A stretch of 63,145 nt of DNA from positions 1-63,145 of the forward strand of contig JASHQM010000063.1 in the NCBI GenBank assembly GCA_030039165.1, given 5' to 3'. Shown here one piece after another: positions 25,133-34,041 of this stretch. Position 1 is the stretch's first letter; each line of letters starts with the position of its first letter. Below the pieces are notes generated by a model. That model had not been told where the DNA came from and did not search any database. It saw only the letters and a list, made by a program, of their open reading frames with translations. The position numbers and the translations under genes were made by a program. The DNA comes from Candidatus Sulfotelmatobacter sp. GTDB taxonomy: Bacteria > Acidobacteriota > Terriglobia > Terriglobales > Acidobacteriaceae.

Positions 25133-26230
25133 GTGCGCAAGCTCTGGGACAATCCGACCGGCTTAGGGCAGGTTTCCGCCCGCGAATCACTACGGCCAGT
25201 TCCAGAAAACCTTGTCATCGGTGACATCGCCATTTCCCCGGCTACTGTACTCGCTCCAATGGCCGGGGTCACCGATACGGTTTTTCGCCGGTTCATTCGC
25301 AATCTCGGCGGTTGCGGGCTGATCATGACTGAATTCACGTCGGCGGATGGCGTGCTCCGGAAAAAAGATCAGAAGGCCAAGCGATATCTGCATTTCTACG
25401 AAGATGAACACCCGATCTCGGCGCAGCTATTCGGCAGCAATCCGCAGGTGATGGCCGAAGCGGCCCACGTGGTAGAAGATCTTGGCTTCGATCTCGTCGA
25501 TTTGAATTTGGGCTGTCCGGCGAAAAAAGTTGTGAAGTGCAACGGAGGCTCCGGCTTGCTGCGCGATCTGCCGGCCATTGGGCGGATTTTTGAAGCTGTG
25601 CGATCGGCGGTAAAGATTCCCTTCACGGTGAAATTTCGAACTGGGTGGAACGACGAAGAGATCGTCTGCGTGGAGTTGGCACGTATGGCCGAATCTTGTG
25701 GTCTGGCCGCCGTCGCTCTGCACGCTCGCACGCGCGAGCAGGGCTATAGCGGCAACGCCCGCTGGGAGTGGATCGCAGCAATCAAAGATGCGGTGAAGAT
25801 TCCTGTGATTGGCAACGGCGACATCCGCACGCCCCGGGATGCATGTGCCATGGTGACGCAGACCGGCTGCGACGCGGTCATGATTGGAAGGACGGCGCCG
25901 TCGAATCCGTGGATTTTCCGGCAGATTCAGCAATATTGCACCGCCGGCGAGTACGATGAACCCACCGAGGCTGACCGGTACCACATGATCCGCACGTATT
26001 TCCAGATGCTGATCGAGGAAGAGCTGCCTGACGCGATTGGCAAGATGAAGCAGTTTGCCTCGTGGTTCACGCACGGCGTGCCCGGCGGGGCACACTTGCG
26101 GAAAGAGATTTACGAATCCAACAGCGACGTGGAAGTTCTCGCGAGGGTGGAAGAATTTTTCGAATCAAGATTGCGCGGCCACGGATCCAGCCTGGGTGAA
26201 ATGGGAGGGTCTCTTGTCCGTAATACCTAG
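25133..26230 (+). CDS. dusB: tRNA-dihydrouridine synthase (DusB-like)
   Basis: 365 residues. FMN TIM-barrel enzyme that reduces uridines in tRNA. It shows LAPMAGVTDTVFR at the N-terminus, catalytic Cys in DLNLGCPAKKV, GGSGLLRD, ARTREQGYSG and the FMN phosphate-binding GNGDIRTPRDA...GCDAVMIGRTAPSNPWIF. The helical tRNA-binding domain follows (QMLIEEELPDAIGKMKQFASWFTHGVPGG). The start is GTG at 25133. A strong hairpin lies 13 bases past the stop. Confidence 0.95.
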   Translation: MRKLWDNPTGLGQVSARESLRPVPENLVIGDIAISPATVLAPMAGVTDTVFRRFIRNLGGCGLIMTEFTSADGVLRKKDQKAKRYLHFYEDEHPISAQLFGSNPQVMAEAAHVVEDLGFDLVDLNLGCPAKKVVKCNGGSGLLRDLPAIGRIFEAVRSAVKIPFTVKFRTGWNDEEIVCVELARMAESCGLAAVALHARTREQGYSGNARWEWIAAIKDAVKIPVIGNGDIRTPRDACAMVTQTGCDAVMIGRTAPSNPWIFRQIQQYCTAGEYDEPTEADRYHMIRTYFQMLIEEELPDAIGKMKQFASWFTHGVPGGAHLRKEIYESNSDVEVLARVEEFFESRLRGHGSSLGEMGGSLVRNT

Positions 26231-26243
26231 AGCATAGAAGAAA

Positions 26244-26272
26244 ACTCCACGGCACGATTCATGCCGTGGAGT
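26244..26272. terminator. Strong bidirectional terminator hairpin between dusB and a convergent gene
   Basis: A perfect 11-bp stem, ACTCCACGGCA / TGCCGTGGAGT, with a 7-base loop. On the minus strand it is followed by a T-rich TTTTCTTC, so it fits intrinsic termination of the 26291-26680 gene; on the plus strand it ends dusB with no T-run. Confidence 0.75.
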
Positions 26273-26290
26273 GAGGGCAGTTCAGTTGCC

Positions 26291-26680
26291 TCAGATCACC
26301 GCTATGGCAATGCGTACTCCCGGATGCCTGAGGTCAAACAGGAAATATCCGCCGTCGACGAAGTCAATGTAGCAGTTGTCGTTGTATGACCAACCGTGCG
26401 GCCAGGTGTCCACGATCTCAAAATTATAGCCGCCGTAGGCGAAGTGCGGACGGCCACCCACGATTGTGATGTGCTTGATCGCAAAATGATGATCGTGCCC
26501 AAAGTGCGCGCGGAAGTGCTCATCGTCGATGCGCTTCACCTCGCGCCGCTCATGTTCATCGTGGTGTTCTTCCTGCCGGGCATCATGTTCATCCCGATGT
26601 TCATCCTGGGCAAAGGCGCCAAGTGCGCCGCCCAGCAGAAAAGCGCCGCACACCGCAGCTACTGCTAGTAATCGCTTCAT
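26291..26680 (-). CDS. Small exported His/Asp/Glu-rich protein
   Basis: 129 residues. Clear signal peptide MKRLLAVAAVCGAFLLGGALGAFA. The next about 40 residues are mostly His, Asp, Glu and Arg (DEHRDEHDARQEEHHDEHERREVKRIDDEHFRAHFGHDHHF), which could bind divalent metal. The rest is an aromatic-rich beta-like domain (GRPHFAYGGYNFEIVDTWPHGWSYNDNCYIDFVDGGYFLFDL). Function unknown; metal binding is an inference from composition only. Confidence 0.75.
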   Translation of the reverse strand: MKRLLAVAAVCGAFLLGGALGAFAQDEHRDEHDARQEEHHDEHERREVKRIDDEHFRAHFGHDHHFAIKHITIVGGRPHFAYGGYNFEIVDTWPHGWSYNDNCYIDFVDGGYFLFDLRHPGVRIAIAVI

Positions 26681-26828
26681 AGTTGAGCCTCTCTGGTTTG
26701 GTTTCGGAGTATGAAATGCCTCAGCGCGCCGGTTACCAGCGCGAGCAATGAAGATGCGATGAACCGGCCTAATGTTGCCGGTAAATTCTATGCAGGGGGA
26801 CTTCTATACGGCTGAAAAGACTTGTCAT

Positions 26829-27791
26829 TCAGGGTCGTTTCGCTGACATTTTTCCCAGATCGTCTTTTTCCACATAGGCCCATGGCGTGACAGCGTCGTG
26901 AGTGAAAACGGTGAGCCATTTTTCAGGCAAGGCGCGGGCGTAATACTGCTTCTTGCTCTCGATGGTTTGCAGTGGATAAAGATCAAACGACATTCCCCAG
27001 GTCAGATCAATGTGCGCGGTAGTGGGGATCAAGTCGGAGATGTAGCATGCGATACAAGGATGTGCGTTAAGCAGATGATTTCGGTGCGCGCCAGACGCGC
27101 GATTTTTCTCCTCGCGCGATGCGCTTGGAGTTCGCGCGGCGCGTACGCGTCCTTCGTCGCCGAAAGAAGGCTCCTCAGGATGACAACCGTTGATGATTAC
27201 TCCCATCATGCTCGCGGTGTGGCCGGGGAAAGCTCTTACGGAAATACCGGGAACGATTTCTTCGCCGCCTCTGAGCAGGGTCATCTGTCCGCTGGCAACC
27301 AATGGATCGTAATTTTCCGGAATATAGCTGATGGCATCGCGTTCGCTGGGGTTGCGGGCGTACTGCCACTCGCCTTCGGGAGCGAAGTATTTGGCGCGTG
27401 GAAAAGTTGGAACGATTTTGCCATTCTCGGCGCGCACTGTGTTCCATCCGCAGTGATCGAAGTGTAGATGGGAATTGATGACGATATCGATATGTTCGGG
27501 GCGAATGCCACCGGCAGCAAGGTTCGCCAGCAGTTTGGCGGGTTGGCCGTAAAACTTGATCATGCGCTCGGAAAGCTTATTGCCCATGCCGGTTTCGACG
27601 AGCACCGTTTGTTTGCCAGTTCGGACCAGCAGGGAATTGAGTCCGGCTGTGCAGTGATTCTTTTCGTCAGCCACCATCTTGCGCGACCACATGACTTTAG
27701 GCACGACGCCGAAAAATGCGCCGCCGTCGAGAGGATAGGTTCCGTCGGAAAAAATGCTGAGTTCGAAGTCGCCGAGCTTGAGACTTTCCAT
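26829..27791 (-). CDS. MBL-fold metallo-hydrolase carrying a 44-residue repeat-derived insertion
   Basis: 320 residues from ATG 27791. A metallo-beta-lactamase-fold enzyme with the Zn motif HLHFDHCG (NSHLHFDHCGWN), the Asp/His pair of ISDLIPTTAHID and FPGHTASMM, and a late His in VFTHDAVTPWAYVE. It resembles AHL-lactonase/quorum-quenching or general MBL hydrolases; the substrate is unknown. Between GVIING and IACYISDLIPT, about 44 residues (27054-27185) are encoded by a repeat also present in intergenic DNA. They are Arg/Ser/Ala-rich, interrupt the usual beta-strand turn, and keep the frame open. Because the insert lies between the PGHT and SDLIP active-site blocks, activity may be altered or lost. 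Confidence 0.85.
   Translation of the reverse strand: MESLKLGDFELSIFSDGTYPLDGGAFFGVVPKVMWSRKMVADEKNHCTAGLNSLLVRTGKQTVLVETGMGNKLSERMIKFYGQPAKLLANLAAGGIRPEHIDIVINSHLHFDHCGWNTVRAENGKIVPTFPRAKYFAPEGEWQYARNPSERDAISYIPENYDPLVASGQMTLLRGGEEIVPGISVRAFPGHTASMMGVIINGCHPEEPSFGDEGRVRAARTPSASREEKNRASGAHRNHLLNAHPCIACYISDLIPTTAHIDLTWGMSFDLYPLQTIESKKQYYARALPEKWLTVFTHDAVTPWAYVEKDDLGKMSAKRP
27054..27185 (-). repeat. Interspersed repeat inserted in frame in an MBL-fold gene
   Basis: On the minus strand it starts GTTGTCATCCTGAGGAGCC, running GACGAAGGACG, and resembles the intergenic copies at 30567 (GTTGTCATCCTGAGCGAAG), 50946-50993 and about 50110-50125. Internal palindromes include CGCGTACGCG and GCGCG-TCTGG-CGCGC. 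Its 132 bases (44 codons) contain no stop in the host frame. Confidence 0.75.
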
Positions 27792-27820
27792 GCCGTTTAG
27801 TGTGCCATAGAAAGAATTCG

Positions 27821-27887
27821 CCACGGATGATCACGAATTTTCGCGGATCAAGTTCTCGTATCCGTGACACTCCGTGCGTATCCGTGG
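27821..27887. repeat. Inverted short-word repeat between clpB and the MBL gene
   Basis: CCACGGAT at 27821-27828 is inverted as ATCCGTGG at 27880-27887; in between, cacga, cgcggatc, tatccgtgac and ctccgtgcg are variants of the same word. It sits within the 107-base gap on the minus-strand transcript after clpB and could form a hairpin, with agaaggcttttt beside it. Confidence 0.55.
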
Positions 27888-27898
27888 TAGAAGGCTTT

Positions 27899-30538
27899 TT
27901 ACTTTCTCGCTTTCGCCATCTCTTTTTCCCCTACGCGCTTGCTTACCTCGAACTTCATCTTGCCGGCTTTCTTATCGGCGTCGATGATGACGTGGTCGCC
28001 ATGCAGGATTTCGCCGTCAAGAATCTTAATTGCGAGAGGGTCCTGAATCAGCTTCTGAATCGCGCGCTTCAGCGGGCGCGCTCCGAAGTTAGGATCATAA
28101 CCCTGCGTGAAGAGCAGATCTTTCGCGGCATCGGTCAGCTCGATGGAAATTTTTCTTTCAGCCAACAGGCGCCGCACATCTTCCAGGCGAAGCTCGATAA
28201 TTTTGACCAACTGCTCTTTGCCCAGCGGGCGGAAAACGATGATGTCATCTACGCGATTCAGGAACTCGGGCCGGAAATGTCCGTGCAGCGCCTCCGTGAC
28301 CTGCTCGCTGGCCTTCTCGAAGTCTTGCTCGCTGCGCAGGTTCTCGGCGTGCAAGTAACTAGAACCAATGTTCGAGGTCATGATCAGAATCGTGTTCTTG
28401 AAATCGACCACGCGGCCTTTGCCGTCGGTGAGGCGGCCATCGTCCATAATTTGCAGAAGAATGTTGAATACATCCGGATGTGCCTTCTCGATTTCATCGA
28501 ACAACACGACCGCGTAAGGACGGCGGCGTACCTGCTCAGTAAGTTGGCCTCCCTCTTCATAGCCGACATAGCCAGGAGGCGCACCGATCAGGCGAGCGAC
28601 GGAATGCTTTTCCATGTATTCGGACATGTCGATGCGCAACAATGCGCGCTCATCGTCAAACAGAAATTCGGCGAGGGCGCGGGCGAGTTCGGTTTTTCCG
28701 ACGCCGGTCGGGCCCAGGAAAATGAATGAACCAATTGGGCGTTTGGGATCGCTCAATCCGGCGCGCGAGCGGCGAATGGCGTTGGCCACGCGTTCGAGAG
28801 CAGCATCCTGACCAACAACCCGCTGGCGCAGCCGATCCTCCATCGTGACCAGCTTTTTCACTTCGCCTTCGAGCATCTTGGAGACGGGAATACCGGTCCA
28901 TTTGGAGACGATACAGGCGATATCCTCCTCATCCACTTCTTCTTTCAACATCCGCGCGGAGCTTGCACCGGCTTTTGCAGTGAGCTGAGCCAGTTCCGCC
29001 TCAGCCTGGCGAATCAGGCTGTAGCGAATTTCCGCCACGCGCTGCAGATTGCCTTTACGTTCTTCCGCCTGCTCTTCGGTTTTCAGTTGATCGATTCTTT
29101 CCTTCAGCTGGCGGATGCGCGCAATGGCATCTTTCTCTTTTTTCCAAGTTGCCTTAAGCGTGTTCGATTTCTCGCGAATCTCCGCCAGTTCTTTTTCGAT
29201 GGCCGCCAGGCGCTCGCGCGAGTTGGGGTCGTCTTCTTTTTTTAATGCTTGCTTTTCGATCTCCAACTGAGTCGCGCGGCGCTCGAGCTGATCAATATCG
29301 GTGGGAAGCGAGTCGATCTGGATACGAATCGAAGCGGCCGCTTCATCGATGAGATCGATGGCCTTGTCGGGGAGGAAGCGGTCGGAGATATAACGATGCG
29401 AAAGTGTGGCGGCGGCCATGATGGCCGAATCTTTAATGCGAACCCCATGGTGAACCTCGTACTTCTCTTTCAATCCACGCAGAATCGCAATCGTATCTTC
29501 GACATTGGGTTCGCCGACAAAGACGATCTGGAAGCGGCGTTCGAGCGCGGCATCTTTTTCGATGTATTTGCGATATTCATTCAGTGTAGTGGCGCCAATA
29601 GCACGCAGTTCTCCGCGGGCCAGCGCGGGCTTGAGCATGTTGGAGGCATCAATCGCGCCTTCGGCTGCTCCGGCGCCAACCAACGTGTGCAGCTCGTCAA
29701 TGAAAAGAATGATCTGGCCCTGCGAGTCTTCGATCTCCTTCAAAACCGCTTTAAGCCTGTCCTCGAACTCGCCGCGATATTTGGCGCCAGCGAGCATCGC
29801 TCCCAGATCGAGAGCAACAACGCGCTTATTCTTGAGTACTTCGGGTACGTCGCCGGAAACAATGCGCTGCGCGAGACCCTCAACGATGGCCGTCTTGCCA
29901 ACGCCGGGCTCGCCGATGAGCACGGGATTATTCTTTGTTCGGCGGGAAAGCACCTGAACCACCCGGCGGATTTCTTCGTCGCGGCCGATAACGGGATCAA
30001 GTTTCCCGCGGCGGGCTTGCTCGGTCAGGTCGCGAGCGTAGCGCTCAAGCGCCTGATATTTGGCCTCTGGATTTTGGTCAGTAACTTTCTGCGATCCGCG
30101 AACCGCAGTAAGAGCTTTCAGAATCGCATCGTAGGTCGCACCGTGATGCGCGAGAATTTTCTGGGCAGCGTCGGACTTCAAATGCGTGATCGCAAGCAGC
30201 AAATGCTCGGTGGAGACGTACTCGTCCTTGAAGTTGGAGGCTTCTTTGAAAGCCTGATCAAGCAGCTTGTTGGCGGCGCTCGAAAGCGTGGGCTGAGCAG
30301 CTTCGCCAGAAACTTTGGGCAGTTTCTCGATCTCACGATAAACATCGCTCAATGCGGCCTGCGGCCCGATGCCGATTTTTTCGAGAATGGGGGGAACGAT
30401 GCCCTCTTTGTCTTCGAGCAGCGCGGCCAGAAGATGGACCGGCTGGAGCTCAGGATTGCCGTGCTCGGAGGCGAGTTCGTTCGCGCGCTGAACAGCTTCT
30501 TGGGCTTTGACTGTGAATTTGTCCCAACGAATTGCCAT
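27899..30538 (-). CDS. clpB: ATP-dependent chaperone ClpB (Hsp100 disaggregase)
   Basis: 879 residues, normal ClpB length. Two Clp-N repeats in the first about 150 residues ([41 protein letters not shown]), then AAA+ domain 1 (Walker [19 protein letters not shown], Walker B in [14 protein letters not shown]), a long coiled-coil middle domain (about 400-530), AAA+ domain 2 ([66 protein letters not shown]) and the C-terminal D2-small domain. It rescues aggregated protein with DnaK. It lies downstream of hsp20 on the same strand with 272 bases of repeat-rich DNA between. A Shine-Dalgarno AGGAAAG precedes ATG 30538. Confidence 0.98.
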   Translation of the reverse strand: MAIRWDKFTVKAQEAVQRANELASEHGNPELQPVHLLAALLEDKEGIVPPILEKIGIGPQAALSDVYREIEKLPKVSGEAAQPTLSSAANKLLDQAFKEASNFKDEYVSTEHLLLAITHLKSDAAQKILAHHGATYDAILKALTAVRGSQKVTDQNPEAKYQALERYARDLTEQARRGKLDPVIGRDEEIRRVVQVLSRRTKNNPVLIGEPGVGKTAIVEGLAQRIVSGDVPEVLKNKRVVALDLGAMLAGAKYRGEFEDRLKAVLKEIEDSQGQIILFIDELHTLVGAGAAEGAIDASNMLKPALARGELRAIGATTLNEYRKYIEKDAALERRFQIVFVGEPNVEDTIAILRGLKEKYEVHHGVRIKDSAIMAAATLSHRYISDRFLPDKAIDLIDEAAASIRIQIDSLPTDIDQLERRATQLEIEKQALKKEDDPNSRERLAAIEKELAEIREKSNTLKATWKKEKDAIARIRQLKERIDQLKTEEQAEERKGNLQRVAEIRYSLIRQAEAELAQLTAKAGASSARMLKEEVDEEDIACIVSKWTGIPVSKMLEGEVKKLVTMEDRLRQRVVGQDAALERVANAIRRSRAGLSDPKRPIGSFIFLGPTGVGKTELARALAEFLFDDERALLRIDMSEYMEKHSVARLIGAPPGYVGYEEGGQLTEQVRRRPYAVVLFDEIEKAHPDVFNILLQIMDDGRLTDGKGRVVDFKNTILIMTSNIGSSYLHAENLRSEQDFEKASEQVTEALHGHFRPEFLNRVDDIIVFRPLGKEQLVKIIELRLEDVRRLLAERKISIELTDAAKDLLFTQGYDPNFGARPLKRAIQKLIQDPLAIKILDGEILHGDHVIIDADKKAGKMKFEVSKRVGEKEMAKARK

Positions 30539-30810
30539 TTGATTCTTTCCTATTCGATAAGTCTATGTTGTCATCCTGAGCGAAGCGAAGGATCTCTTGC
30601 ATTCTATTCCGGTATAGGCAAGTACATAGATTCTTCGCTGCGCTCAGAATGAGAAGTGGATTTAAAACAAAATGGGAGGCGGTTACGCCGCCTCCCCCGT
30701 ATCTCAGGGCTAAAGCCCGAATTTGTTTTCTCCCCTTGACGCGGCTCTAAGGCGCCGCCCTACCACTTGGCCCAGCCGAGGACGGCTGTCCCTACATGGT
30801 CATTGCCACA
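30539..30810. repeat. Intergenic repeat cluster between hsp20 and clpB
   Basis: Two different elements lie side by side. One is a long imperfect palindrome: tcatcctgagcgaagcgaag at 30571-30590 and its inverse around 30628-30652 (22 of 25 bases pair); it is homologous to the insert in the MBL gene. The other at about 30697-30762 (cagggctaaagccc ... ggcgccgccctaccac) is homologous to the element inside moaA. Transcription from hsp20 would read through both into clpB. Confidence 0.72.
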
Positions 30811-31302
30811 TTACGCGGCTTTGCTGGGGCCTTTGGCTTCTAGGGTCTTCTCTGTGCCGACGCCGATCTTGATCTGTTTCGGCTTGGCTTCGGCTTTTTT
30901 GGGCAGGCTGATCTTCAGCACGCCCTTGTCGTAGTTGGCGGTTACATGCTCGGAGTCTACGGTCGTGGGCAGGGTGAAGGTGCGGGTGAAGCTGCCATAC
31001 TGACTTTCCACGCGACGGTAGTTCTCTTCTTTCTCTTCTTTTTCGATCTTGCGCTCGCCGTGCACGGTGAGGGTGTTGTTCTCGAGACGGACGTCGATAT
31101 CTTTCTCTTCAATTCCGGGCACTTCGATCTTCAATGTGACCTTGTGCTCGTCTTCATAGACATCAACTGCGGGGGCGAAGCTGGATGCGGTGAGGGATTC
31201 ATCCCGGCCTGCATCGTTGAAAGACTCGCGGAACAGGCGGTTCAGGCGGTCCTGCAACGTGGCAAACTCGCGGAATGGTTCCCAGCGGGTTAAAACTGTC
31301 AT
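30811..31302 (-). CDS. Small heat-shock protein, Hsp20/alpha-crystallin family
   Basis: 163 residues. The N-terminal WEPFREFATLQDRLNRLFRESF is typical of bacterial Hsp20. The alpha-crystallin domain (about 45-140) has the V-Y-E-D-E...VEVPG IEEKDIDVRLENNTLTVHGERK core, and the C-terminal part has GVLKISLPKKAEAKPKQIKIG, carrying the I/V-x-I/V-like tail motif (KIG/IKIGV). It holds unfolded proteins and forms a heat-shock pair with downstream clpB. An AT-rich promoter with dyad lies upstream. No CIRCE element was recognised. Confidence 0.95.
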   Translation of the reverse strand: MTVLTRWEPFREFATLQDRLNRLFRESFNDAGRDESLTASSFAPAVDVYEDEHKVTLKIEVPGIEEKDIDVRLENNTLTVHGERKIEKEEKEENYRRVESQYGSFTRTFTLPTTVDSEHVTANYDKGVLKISLPKKAEAKPKQIKIGVGTEKTLEAKGPSKAA

Positions 31303-31419
31303 GACTAAATCCTCCTTCAGAAATCTTGGATTGGAAGTTGGTGGGAAGCCCCTATCTACGCTTCTACTACTGGCAGGGCCTTCCGTCAGTACATTCGATG
31401 TCTTAATGACTACGAAAGA

Positions 31420-31464
31420 AGCATAAAATATGAGTATTATATTATCAACTGTTTAAATATAATA
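31420..31464 (-). promoter_or_regulatory. AT-rich promoter and dyad of hsp20
   Basis: Minus-strand TTGATA (31443-31448) and TATGCT (31420-31425) with a 17-base spacer match a sigma-70-type promoter about 110 bases upstream of hsp20. Overlapping it is a 9-bp inverted repeat, TATTATATT/AATATAATA (31435-31443 and 31456-31464), with a 12-base spacer. It is strongly AT-rich in a GC-rich region and could be a protein operator, but also lies just downstream of the RlmI-like gene and might be its terminator region. Confidence 0.5.
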
Positions 31465-31468
31465 TTTT

Positions 31469-32689
31469 TCAACTGCTTACGAAGGATATGACGCACTTCA
31501 GATAGGCTGTTTCAGGCACACTCAGCAACATGGGGTGATCTTTCGCCTGCCCGCGCACTTCGATCAGGCGGAGAGTTCGCCGGGCATCCGCAGCGGCTTC
31601 GGCCAGCATTTGCAGGAAATCGGGCTGGCTTACGTGATAGGAACATGAACAGGTCACCAAGATCCCACCAGGACGAAGCATTTTCAGGGCCCGGAGATTC
31701 AGTTCCTTGTAGCCCCGCATTGCGGAATCGAGATCGCGTTTGGTTTTGGCGAAGGCGGGAGGGTCCAGCACAATCGTGTCGTAGCGGTGGCCGGAAGCAG
31801 CATAGTCCTTGAGCAGGTCAAAGGCGTTGGCTTCGATCCACTCGATTTCTTTCCTATCCGAGAGCCGCCCGTCCAAGAGCTGGGCATTTAAGGCAGCGTT
31901 CCGGTCGGCTATTTCCAGCGCCGGAAGCGAACTATCGACCCCCATGACGCGGGCACACCGGGGAGCCAGATGCAGGGCAAAACCGCCCTGATAACAGAAG
32001 ACATCGAGTGCATCCCCGTGGGCGTATTGCGCGGCGGCGGCATAATTCTCGCGCTGATCGAGGAATGCACCAGTCTTCTGGCCTTCGAGGGCATCGCAAT
32101 GAAACTGGACGCCGTTCATCGTGAAGATGGTCGAGGTCTTTTCGCCTTGCAGAAGACCTGAACTCCGCGCTGGCAGATTTTCGAGTTGACGGGCACGCTG
32201 CTCGACTCGTTCGACGATTGAAAAAGGACGGAGATGCTCCGCCAGCTCTGCGATTAGTGTCTGGCGCACGCCTTCAGGGTCCATGGCCTGAGTGAGAATT
32301 TGCACTGAAACGATGTCGTTGTAACGGTCAACGATGAGACCGGGTAGAAAGTCGGCTTCACTGAAGACCACGCGATAAGCATTTGTGTTCTCCACGACTG
32401 TTTCGCGATAGGCGATAGCCTTCCTGATGCGCTCGCGCAGCAGAGCTGAGAAGTCGGCAACAGCTTCATGAGCGATCAGTCGGAGGGCAATCTGCGAAGA
32501 GCTGGAATAAAGCGCCGTGCCGAGGAACTTGCCTCGCTGGTCTTTTACCGCGACCACGGAGCCGATTGCGACGCCATCTTCAGACACGAGATCTGAGCGG
32601 TAGACCCAAACGTGGCCAGAGTGAAGGCGGGAAGCGCCGCGTGCAGAGATCTTGACGGCAGGGACAGCGGTAGCAGTCGTCTGCGGCAT
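31469..32689 (-). CDS. RlmI-like 23S rRNA methyltransferase (PUA plus SAM domain)
   Basis: 406 residues. The N-terminal PUA-type domain (about 8-85; HSGHVWVYRSDL...GTALYSSSSQIALRLIA) is followed by a linker (EADFLPGLIVDRYND) and a Rossmann SAM-binding domain: DALDVFCYQGGFALHLAP (motif I), IEWIEANAFD, then the catalytic NPPF-like YDTIVLDPPAFAKTK and CSCSYHV. This is the layout of RlmI, which makes m5C1962 in 23S rRNA, and its close relatives. ATG 32689. The next gene starts beyond a 22-base gap on the same strand. Confidence 0.88.
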   Translation of the reverse strand: MPQTTATAVPAVKISARGASRLHSGHVWVYRSDLVSEDGVAIGSVVAVKDQRGKFLGTALYSSSSQIALRLIAHEAVADFSALLRERIRKAIAYRETVVENTNAYRVVFSEADFLPGLIVDRYNDIVSVQILTQAMDPEGVRQTLIAELAEHLRPFSIVERVEQRARQLENLPARSSGLLQGEKTSTIFTMNGVQFHCDALEGQKTGAFLDQRENYAAAAQYAHGDALDVFCYQGGFALHLAPRCARVMGVDSSLPALEIADRNAALNAQLLDGRLSDRKEIEWIEANAFDLLKDYAASGHRYDTIVLDPPAFAKTKRDLDSAMRGYKELNLRALKMLRPGGILVTCSCSYHVSQPDFLQMLAEAAADARRTLRLIEVRGQAKDHPMLLSVPETAYLKCVISFVSS

Positions 32690-32711
32690 ACCGCTATCTT
32701 AAATGCTGCAA

Positions 32712-33842
32712 TCAGCTGGCGACTTGCCCGGTGGGAACTGCGGCGGGCGTTTTTGCTTTCATGGAGGGATGAGCCATTTCGTAGCGCGCGAGATCGAGAT
32801 CGGCGTGTAGGGAGTCGAGGACGGTCATTGGCATCTCGGCGCCCCATGTCTCCATTTCCTCTTCCGACCAGCTTCCATTCAGGCGAACGGCGACCGTGAT
32901 GTCTTCCGGAAAGGCATGGCGGAAATCGCCTTCGCGGATGAGAATCTCGCCAATGAGCCGGCCAGTGTGCATGTCGAAGACGCGGCGGCTAGACTGGCCG
33001 TCGGCGTTGGTGAAACACAAGAGGCTTTCGCCGTTGTCGGCGTAGGCTTCGTGGTAATACCAGGCTTGGGGAGCATCAATTTTGGGATGATGGCGGCGGG
33101 GACGTTTGTGCTGCTCGGGCTCGGCTTTTTGCTCCTCATTGGCGGGATTGAAGTATAGGACTCGCTGGCAGGAATCGCAGAATACGGTCTCGCGGCCGGC
33201 ACGTACGTCGTTATAGGTTTGCGGGCGCAGCATTACCTGACATCCCATGCATTTGTGATCGCGCACTTCGGCAATGCCGGTGCCACGGAATCTTGAAACG
33301 CGATCGTAGTGCCGCAGCAGGTCTTCGCCAACGGCTGAGCGAATCTGGTCGCGTTTGCTGTGCCATTCCGCAAGCTGCTTCTCGTCTTCGGCGGTCTGCT
33401 GGCGGGCCTGGGCTTTTTCTTTTTCGATCTCTGCCGTTTCGGCCTTCAGCTCGGACTGCGCGGCTCTTACCTCTTTGTCGCGCGTGTCGGCGTTTAACAT
33501 CAGTTCGAGAATCTTATCTTCAGTGGCTGAAATATCTCGTTCCGCAAACTGAATCTCGTGGAGCAAAGCCTTGTACTGCTCGTTGGTTTTTACTTCGAGA
33601 GACTGATCACGGTATTTGGAAATTTTTCCGCGCAGATCGGCAATGGCGGTGTCGTGTTTTCGCCGGGCCGCTTCGTCGGCTTTCATCGCAGCCTGAGCTT
33701 TTTCGAGTTGGGCTTTGGTTCCGGCCAGCTTGAGTTCGATGGCGGCGACGCGTTTGGGCAGTTCCGCGATTTCTTCCTGCAAGCGGCGGATTTCCTTGTC
33801 GGTTTCCTGCAGGCGAAGCAGATTTTCTATTTCTGGAAGCAT
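32712..33842 (-). CDS. Coiled-coil zinc-ribbon protein with a fused C-terminal domain
   Basis: 376 residues from ATG 33842, the first start after which the coiled coil begins (MLPEIENLLRLQETDKEIRRLQEEIAELPKRV). Residues 1-190 are a long antiparallel coiled coil rich in Glu/Lys, and a four-cysteine zinc ribbon follows (CMGCQVMLRPQTYNDVRAGRETVFCDSC), the CT398/DUF164 arrangement of a small bacterial zinc-ribbon family. The last about 130 residues add an unusual domain (YYHEAYADNGESLLCFTNADGQSSRRVFDMHTGRLIGEILIREGDFRHAF) not expected in that family. Function unknown; nucleic-acid or protein scaffolding is often suggested for the family. Confidence 0.75.
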   Translation of the reverse strand: MLPEIENLLRLQETDKEIRRLQEEIAELPKRVAAIELKLAGTKAQLEKAQAAMKADEAARRKHDTAIADLRGKISKYRDQSLEVKTNEQYKALLHEIQFAERDISATEDKILELMLNADTRDKEVRAAQSELKAETAEIEKEKAQARQQTAEDEKQLAEWHSKRDQIRSAVGEDLLRHYDRVSRFRGTGIAEVRDHKCMGCQVMLRPQTYNDVRAGRETVFCDSCQRVLYFNPANEEQKAEPEQHKRPRRHHPKIDAPQAWYYHEAYADNGESLLCFTNADGQSSRRVFDMHTGRLIGEILIREGDFRHAFPEDITVAVRLNGSWSEEEMETWGAEMPMTVLDSLHADLDLARYEMAHPSMKAKTPAAVPTGQVAS

Positions 33843-34041
33843 CCCGAGTGGGCTCTGAATTGATTTTATCACGCGCAAAACGCGCGACTTCAGACGTTTT
33901 GAGGCTTCACGGCGTCTCGAACACCCCAAAGGGGCGCCTATCGCGCGACTGGTTTATTTTGTCTTTCATCTAAAATAGGACAGGTCGGGGCGCATGCGCT
34001 GGCTGAAACGTATTTTTGGAGTGAGCGGGGGAGGACGAACC

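Noticed and set aside
29249..30652. A 467-codon open frame antisense to clpB
   Set aside because: It is a shadow of the GC-rich clpB gene, with no family resemblance, and its end runs into the repeat cluster.
31303..31470. A CIRCE element (HrcA operator) at hsp20
   Set aside because: The TTAGCACTC-N9-GAGTGCTAA pattern is absent; only an AT-rich dyad is present.
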